Of a stretch of DNA of 17,479 nt, positions 14,832 to 17,479 are shown piece after piece. The position numbers and the translations under genes are program-made. The stretch is taken from assembly GCA_002371115.1 (NCBI GenBank), contig DFFY01000032.1, positions 238-17,716 on the forward strand, given 5' to 3'. This DNA is from Bacteroidales bacterium UBA3764. Lineage in GTDB: Bacteria > Bacteroidota > Bacteroidia > Bacteroidales > UBA932. The notes beneath the pieces are model-generated. The model was given only the letters and a program-made list of their open reading frames with translations, did no database searches and had not been told where the DNA came from. The stretch's first letter is position 1, and each line of letters starts with the position of its first letter.

Positions 14832-15781
14832 GCGTTAATTGATTTACAAGTGTTCAGGGCCGATATACTGGTACCCAGGATGCCGTGCAGGCCCAGGTTC
14901 TGCCCGGTGAGGAAAAGCCAAGGAAGTGGCGTGGCGGCAGCGATGAAGTCCGCGTTGGTGTTTTTCATAATGCCGTAGCCCTGATTCATCTGGCAATGGT
15001 ATTTCCGTACCTTGAGGCCGGGGAGGCGCTGTGCGGCACGGGCAATCATCTGCTCCGGGTTGCCCTCCCCGAAGCACATCAGCTCCAGGATATGGGTGCC
15101 GGGCTCGTCAAAGTGAATCATGAGGCTGTCATCCAGGAAAATGGCGCCGCTCTGCCAAGGAACGCATTCCGGTTCCAGGAGGCAATGGACGCTAAAAATG
15201 TCCGGGCCATTCTCCTGTCTGCGGAGCCGATGCATATAGGCAGGACGCACATGGTCCTTCACCAGTTCCAGGGTGGTGAGCGGGTGCAGGTCTGAAATTA
15301 CGTAATCGGCCTGGAAGGTGCTGCTATCGTCACAGGTAACCACCTGATTTTCAATGGAAGTAACCTTCTTCCGATAGCGGATATCCAGTCCCTTGGCCAG
15401 GGCTTGGCAAAGGGTGTCTCCCCCGCCCTCCAGGCGCCAGGTGCTCTGGCGGAAAGGCCCCAGGATATGGGCCAGTTCAAAGTCCGAACGCGTATTCAGA
15501 CGCAGGAAGGCCAGTCCCTCGTCGGGATCGGCCTTATACCAGGGAAGGCTCATGAGCCCCAGGGGACGGAAAATTTTCTCTAACGGCTCACCGGGGGCCA
15601 AGCCGCCCACCGAGTGAAAGCCCCGGTCGCAGCGGACACCTTCCCAGGTGAAACCATGGAGAATGCCGCCTGGCTCCGTATCGACCTCCAAAAGGGTAAC
15701 GCTGAGCCCTTTGCGCACCAGAATCTGGCCACAAAGCAAACCGCCCAGTCCGGCGCCGATGATGAGAGCGGACTTAGACAT
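14828..15781 (-). CDS. short FAD-dependent oxidoreductase (phytoene desaturase/CrtI-like)
   Basis: This is a 317-residue flavoprotein of the NAD(P)/FAD amine-oxidase/CrtI superfamily. The dinucleotide fold is IIGAGLGGLLCGQIL (GxGxxG at 9-14), with the ribose-binding acid E32 and the following PGG. A GGGDTLCQALAKGL segment (119-132) and a C-terminal FAD motif LTGQNLGLHGILGTSISAL (291-309) complete the family frame. CrtI-like proteins are usually near 490 residues, so the substrate-binding middle is strongly reduced here, yet both FAD motifs are intact and the reading frame is open. I chose ATG at 15781, which overlaps the ketosynthase end by 8 nt; an upstream start lies inside that gene. Its place between ketosynthase and ketoreductase suggests oxidation or reduction of a growing polyene or its product. 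Substrate is unknown. Confidence 0.82.
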   Translation of the reverse strand: MSKSALIIGAGLGGLLCGQILVRKGLSVTLLEVDTEPGGILHGFTWEGVRCDRGFHSVGGLAPGEPLEKIFRPLGLMSLPWYKADPDEGLAFLRLNTRSDFELAHILGPFRQSTWRLEGGGDTLCQALAKGLDIRYRKKVTSIENQVVTCDDSSTFQADYVISDLHPLTTLELVKDHVRPAYMHRLRRQENGPDIFSVHCLLEPECVPWQSGAIFLDDSLMIHFDEPGTHILELMCFGEGNPEQMIARAAQRLPGLKVRKYHCQMNQGYGIMKNTNADFIAAATPLPWLFLTGQNLGLHGILGTSISALNTCKSINA

Positions 15782-16991
15782 TCCGTACGATGAGCGTGGA
15801 ATTGGTTCCGCCAAAGCCAAAGGAATTGGACAGGAAGGTGTCGAAGTGACGCTCGATGGTGGTAGCGGGAATGAGCAGGTGACAGGAATCCTCGTCCGGG
15901 GTCTCGTAGTTGATGTTGCCGGCGATGAAGTCGTTCTTCATCATGAGGATGGAATAAATAACCTCCGAAGCGCCGGCCATCCACATTTCGTGGCCGGTCT
16001 GGCTCTTGGTGGACGTGATGGGAACGGTCTTTTCGCCCAGGACGCGCAACAGGGCCTTGGCCTCGTTGGCATCGCCCACATGCGTGGAAGTGGCATGGGC
16101 ATTCACATAACCGATTTCTTTCATGTCGATTCCGGCGCGGCGGATGGCCATTTCCAGGGAACGGGCCGGACCGTCCACGTTGGGCGAAGAAATATGGTCT
16201 CCGTTGGCGGAGAAGCCATAGCCCAGGACTTCGGCGATGATGGGGGCGCCGCGGCGTTTTGCGCTCTCATAGCTTTCCAGGATTACGGTAGCGGCGCCGC
16301 CGCCCGGTACCAGACCGTCACGATTGGCGTCGAAGGGACGGCAGGCCTTGGTGGGCTCGTCCTCACGGGTGGAAAAAGCGGAAATACCGTCGAAGGATCC
16401 GGTGGCGGCCATGTTCACTTCCTGTGCACCGCCGCAGACCACCATTTCCTGCAGGCCGTTCTGGATAAGCAGGGCACCCAGGCCGATGGCGTGGGAACCG
16501 CTGGCGCAAGCGCCGGAAACGGTGAGGTTGATGCCCTTGAGGTGGAAGATCACACCCAGGTTCATGGTCACGGTGGAGTTCATGCTCTGGAAAATGGCAC
16601 CGGCGCCGCAAAGCATGGTGTCCTTCTTGGCGATAATCTTGGCCACGGAGTTATACACGGCATCCGCGGTGCTGTCGTTGCCGTACAGCAGGCCCACCTC
16701 ATGACTGTCCAGGTAATCCTGGTCGATACCGGCGGCCTTCAGGGCGTCGCGGGTGGCGCAGTATGCGTACTGGGCCGGTTCCGGCATGTATGCACGCTGT
16801 GCGCGGGGCAATTCCGCCTTCAGCTCCGGTTTGGGGACAAAGCTGGTAAGTCCCGAACGGAATCCCATCTCTTTCCTGACAGGGTCCAGGATAATCCCGG
16901 ACTTACCATTATATAATGAATCTCTTACTTCATCCAGGGTAACGCCCAAGCAGGACCAGATACCCATACCGGTAATTACTACTCTATTCAT
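15774..16991 (-). CDS. beta-ketoacyl-ACP synthase of aryl-polyene/flexirubin type
   Basis: A condensing enzyme that extends an ACP-bound chain by two carbons using malonyl-ACP. The 405-residue protein has the C-H-H triad: C162 in SGACASGSHAIG, H299 in VNAHATSTHVGD and H334 in STKSQTGHEMWMAG, plus K329 and the terminal GFGGTN loop. The HA (not HG) after the first His and GHEMWMAGASE after the second match ketosynthases that I recall from Bacteroidetes aryl-polyene and flexirubin clusters, rather than housekeeping FabF (GHLLGAAGA). ATG at 16991 was chosen because MNRVVITGMG is the usual N-terminus; an upstream GTG at 16997 is possible. It is first in the operon, with a -7 box at 17030-17023. 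No acyl carrier protein or dehydratase gene is present in the window. Confidence 0.92.
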   Translation of the reverse strand: MNRVVITGMGIWSCLGVTLDEVRDSLYNGKSGIILDPVRKEMGFRSGLTSFVPKPELKAELPRAQRAYMPEPAQYAYCATRDALKAAGIDQDYLDSHEVGLLYGNDSTADAVYNSVAKIIAKKDTMLCGAGAIFQSMNSTVTMNLGVIFHLKGINLTVSGACASGSHAIGLGALLIQNGLQEMVVCGGAQEVNMAATGSFDGISAFSTREDEPTKACRPFDANRDGLVPGGGAATVILESYESAKRRGAPIIAEVLGYGFSANGDHISSPNVDGPARSLEMAIRRAGIDMKEIGYVNAHATSTHVGDANEAKALLRVLGEKTVPITSTKSQTGHEMWMAGASEVIYSILMMKNDFIAGNINYETPDEDSCHLLIPATTIERHFDTFLSNSFGFGGTNSTLIVRNV

Positions 16992-17022
16992 ATACACTCA
17001 ATTTTGATTTTCATTTAACTTA

Positions 17023-17030
17023 CAAAGATA
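17023..17030 (-). promoter_or_regulatory. candidate -7 box for the ketosynthase operon
   Basis: On the minus strand TATCTTTG is a full TAnnTTTG match, 31 nt before the ATG at 16991. No TTTG is found 19-21 nt upstream; that place is taken by the edge of the tandem repeat array. The surrounding TTTTCACTATCTTTG nearly repeats the context of the -7 element before the peptidase gene. Confidence 0.45.
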
Positions 17031-17053
17031 GTGAAAATAAATGAGATTATCAT

Positions 17054-17158
17054 GAGATACACTCGCCCTCCGGGCTCGGTATGACAGGGTGTACCCGGGC
17101 TCGGATGACAGGATGTGCCCGGACGGTATGACAGGGTGTGCCCGGACGGTATGACAGG
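17054..17158. repeat. tandem repeat array of about 23-bp units beside the rRNA operon
   Basis: Four head-to-tail units end in ATGACAGG: 17054-17088 (long, partly palindromic), 17089-17112 (24 bp), 17113-17135 and 17136-17158 (both 23 bp, differing at one base). On the minus strand each unit reads CCTGTCAT followed by CCG and a CCGGG core. The long unit starts GTCAT and ends ATCTC, like the hairpin repeats in the CCA gene, so the array may derive from the same repeat class. Confidence 0.75.
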
Positions 17159-17179
17159 ATAGGTGCGGCCATAAATGAA

Positions 17180-17211
17180 GAATGCCAGGCGTCGCATGAC
17201 GTCTGGCATTC
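17180..17211 (-). terminator. hairpin terminator after 5S rRNA
   Basis: A 14-bp stem (GAATGCCAGGCGTC at 17180-17193 against GACGTCTGGCATTC at 17198-17211, one mismatch) closes a 4-nt loop. It lies 7 nt beyond the 5S 3' end; on the minus strand it is followed by the T-rich TTCATTTAT. It fits a rho-independent terminator of the rRNA operon, although the U tract is imperfect and a run of six T lies before the stem rather than after it. Confidence 0.7.
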
Positions 17212-17218
17212 CAAAAAA

Positions 17219-17329
<111 letters not shown>

Positions 17330-17403
17330 TATATTACTTGAGAGAACAGCTTCGAGATATCGCTAATCGATAGCTCGCTTCAATCGGCGTATCTTTCTTT
17401 CAG

Positions 17404-17479
17404 GAAAGTTTATCGGGCAATTAGTACAGGTCTGCTGAGGCCGTCACCGACCGTACACATCCTGCCTATCAACGTGGTA
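17404..17479 (-). rRNA. rrl: 23S ribosomal RNA, 3' end only
   Basis: On the minus strand the last 76 bases match the 3' end of 23S rRNA: GTTGATAGGC...GGATGTGTACG, then CAGACCTGTACTAATTGCCCG, the terminal helix region. The rest of the gene, and presumably 16S, lie beyond the right edge. The 3' end is estimated. The 75-nt spacer to 5S shows no tRNA. Confidence 0.92.

Noticed and set aside
15648..16916. 422-codon open frame on the plus strand
   Set aside because: Antisense to the ketosynthase, which has a full C-H-H triad. No recognisable domain.
17054..17158. CRISPR array
   Set aside because: The repeats are directly adjacent with no unique spacers and only four units. No cas genes are present.
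17015..17209. Small proteins encoded across the tandem repeat and terminator
   Set aside because: The open frames come from the repeats, the terminator stem and the 5S gene. They show no start signal or family resemblance.

Overview
The window looks like chromosomal DNA from a GC-rich member of the Bacteroidota, most likely order Bacteroidales. The evidence is Bacteroidota-type promoters (TTTG about 20 nt before TAnnTTTG), a Bacteroidetes-like 5S rRNA, and genes typical of that group: a DPP IV-like S9 peptidase, a DUF4954 protein, an orphan HsdR N-terminal domain protein, a Bacteroidales-type class II CCA-adding/HD enzyme, and ketosynthase and ketoreductase proteins of the aryl-polyene/flexirubin type. 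I cannot name a genus from sequence alone. Coding density is very high: no gap exceeds 300 bases, and many genes are joined by 1-8 nt overlaps.

Left third, all on the minus strand (read right to left). A secreted DPP IV-like dipeptidyl peptidase (5894-3906) is followed by an operon with its own candidate promoter: a nucleoside-hydrolase-like lipoprotein, an orphan PD-(D/E)XK/HsdR_N protein, a CCA tRNA nucleotidyltransferase and a XerC/XerD-type tyrosine recombinase that runs off the left edge. HsdR_N to CCA and CCA to Xer are both joined by ATGA stop/start overlaps. The CCA gene carries two copies of a short perfect hairpin repeat. One is read in frame inside the nucleotidyltransferase domain and the other at the extreme C-terminus, both in the same frame (PGQAG) and with compensating stem changes. 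This is the most unusual signal in the window.

Centre. A minus-strand operon (9587-5933) encodes a two-TM four-helix-bundle sensor-like protein, a TrkH-type K+ transporter subunit and a RecD-like helicase, joined by ATGA and TGATG overlaps. Divergent from it is a plus-strand pair: a ROK-family repressor with a helix-turn-helix and a degenerate sugar-kinase site, then a class I PLP aminotransferase. The 122-nt divergent region holds a near-consensus promoter for the ROK gene and several TTTGCA-based inverted repeats that look like operators.

Right third, minus strand. The 3' end of 23S rRNA, 5S rRNA and a strong hairpin terminator are followed by a small tandem repeat array. Then comes an operon of ketosynthase, short FAD oxidoreductase, ketoreductase and a DUF4954 beta-helix protein. 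The KS and KR resemble those of aryl-polyene/flexirubin clusters, but the carrier protein, dehydratase, aromatic starter genes and acyltransferases are not here. The pathway is therefore either split across the genome or reduced. The DUF4954 gene ends in a 3-base overlap with the stop of the aminotransferase gene coming the other way.
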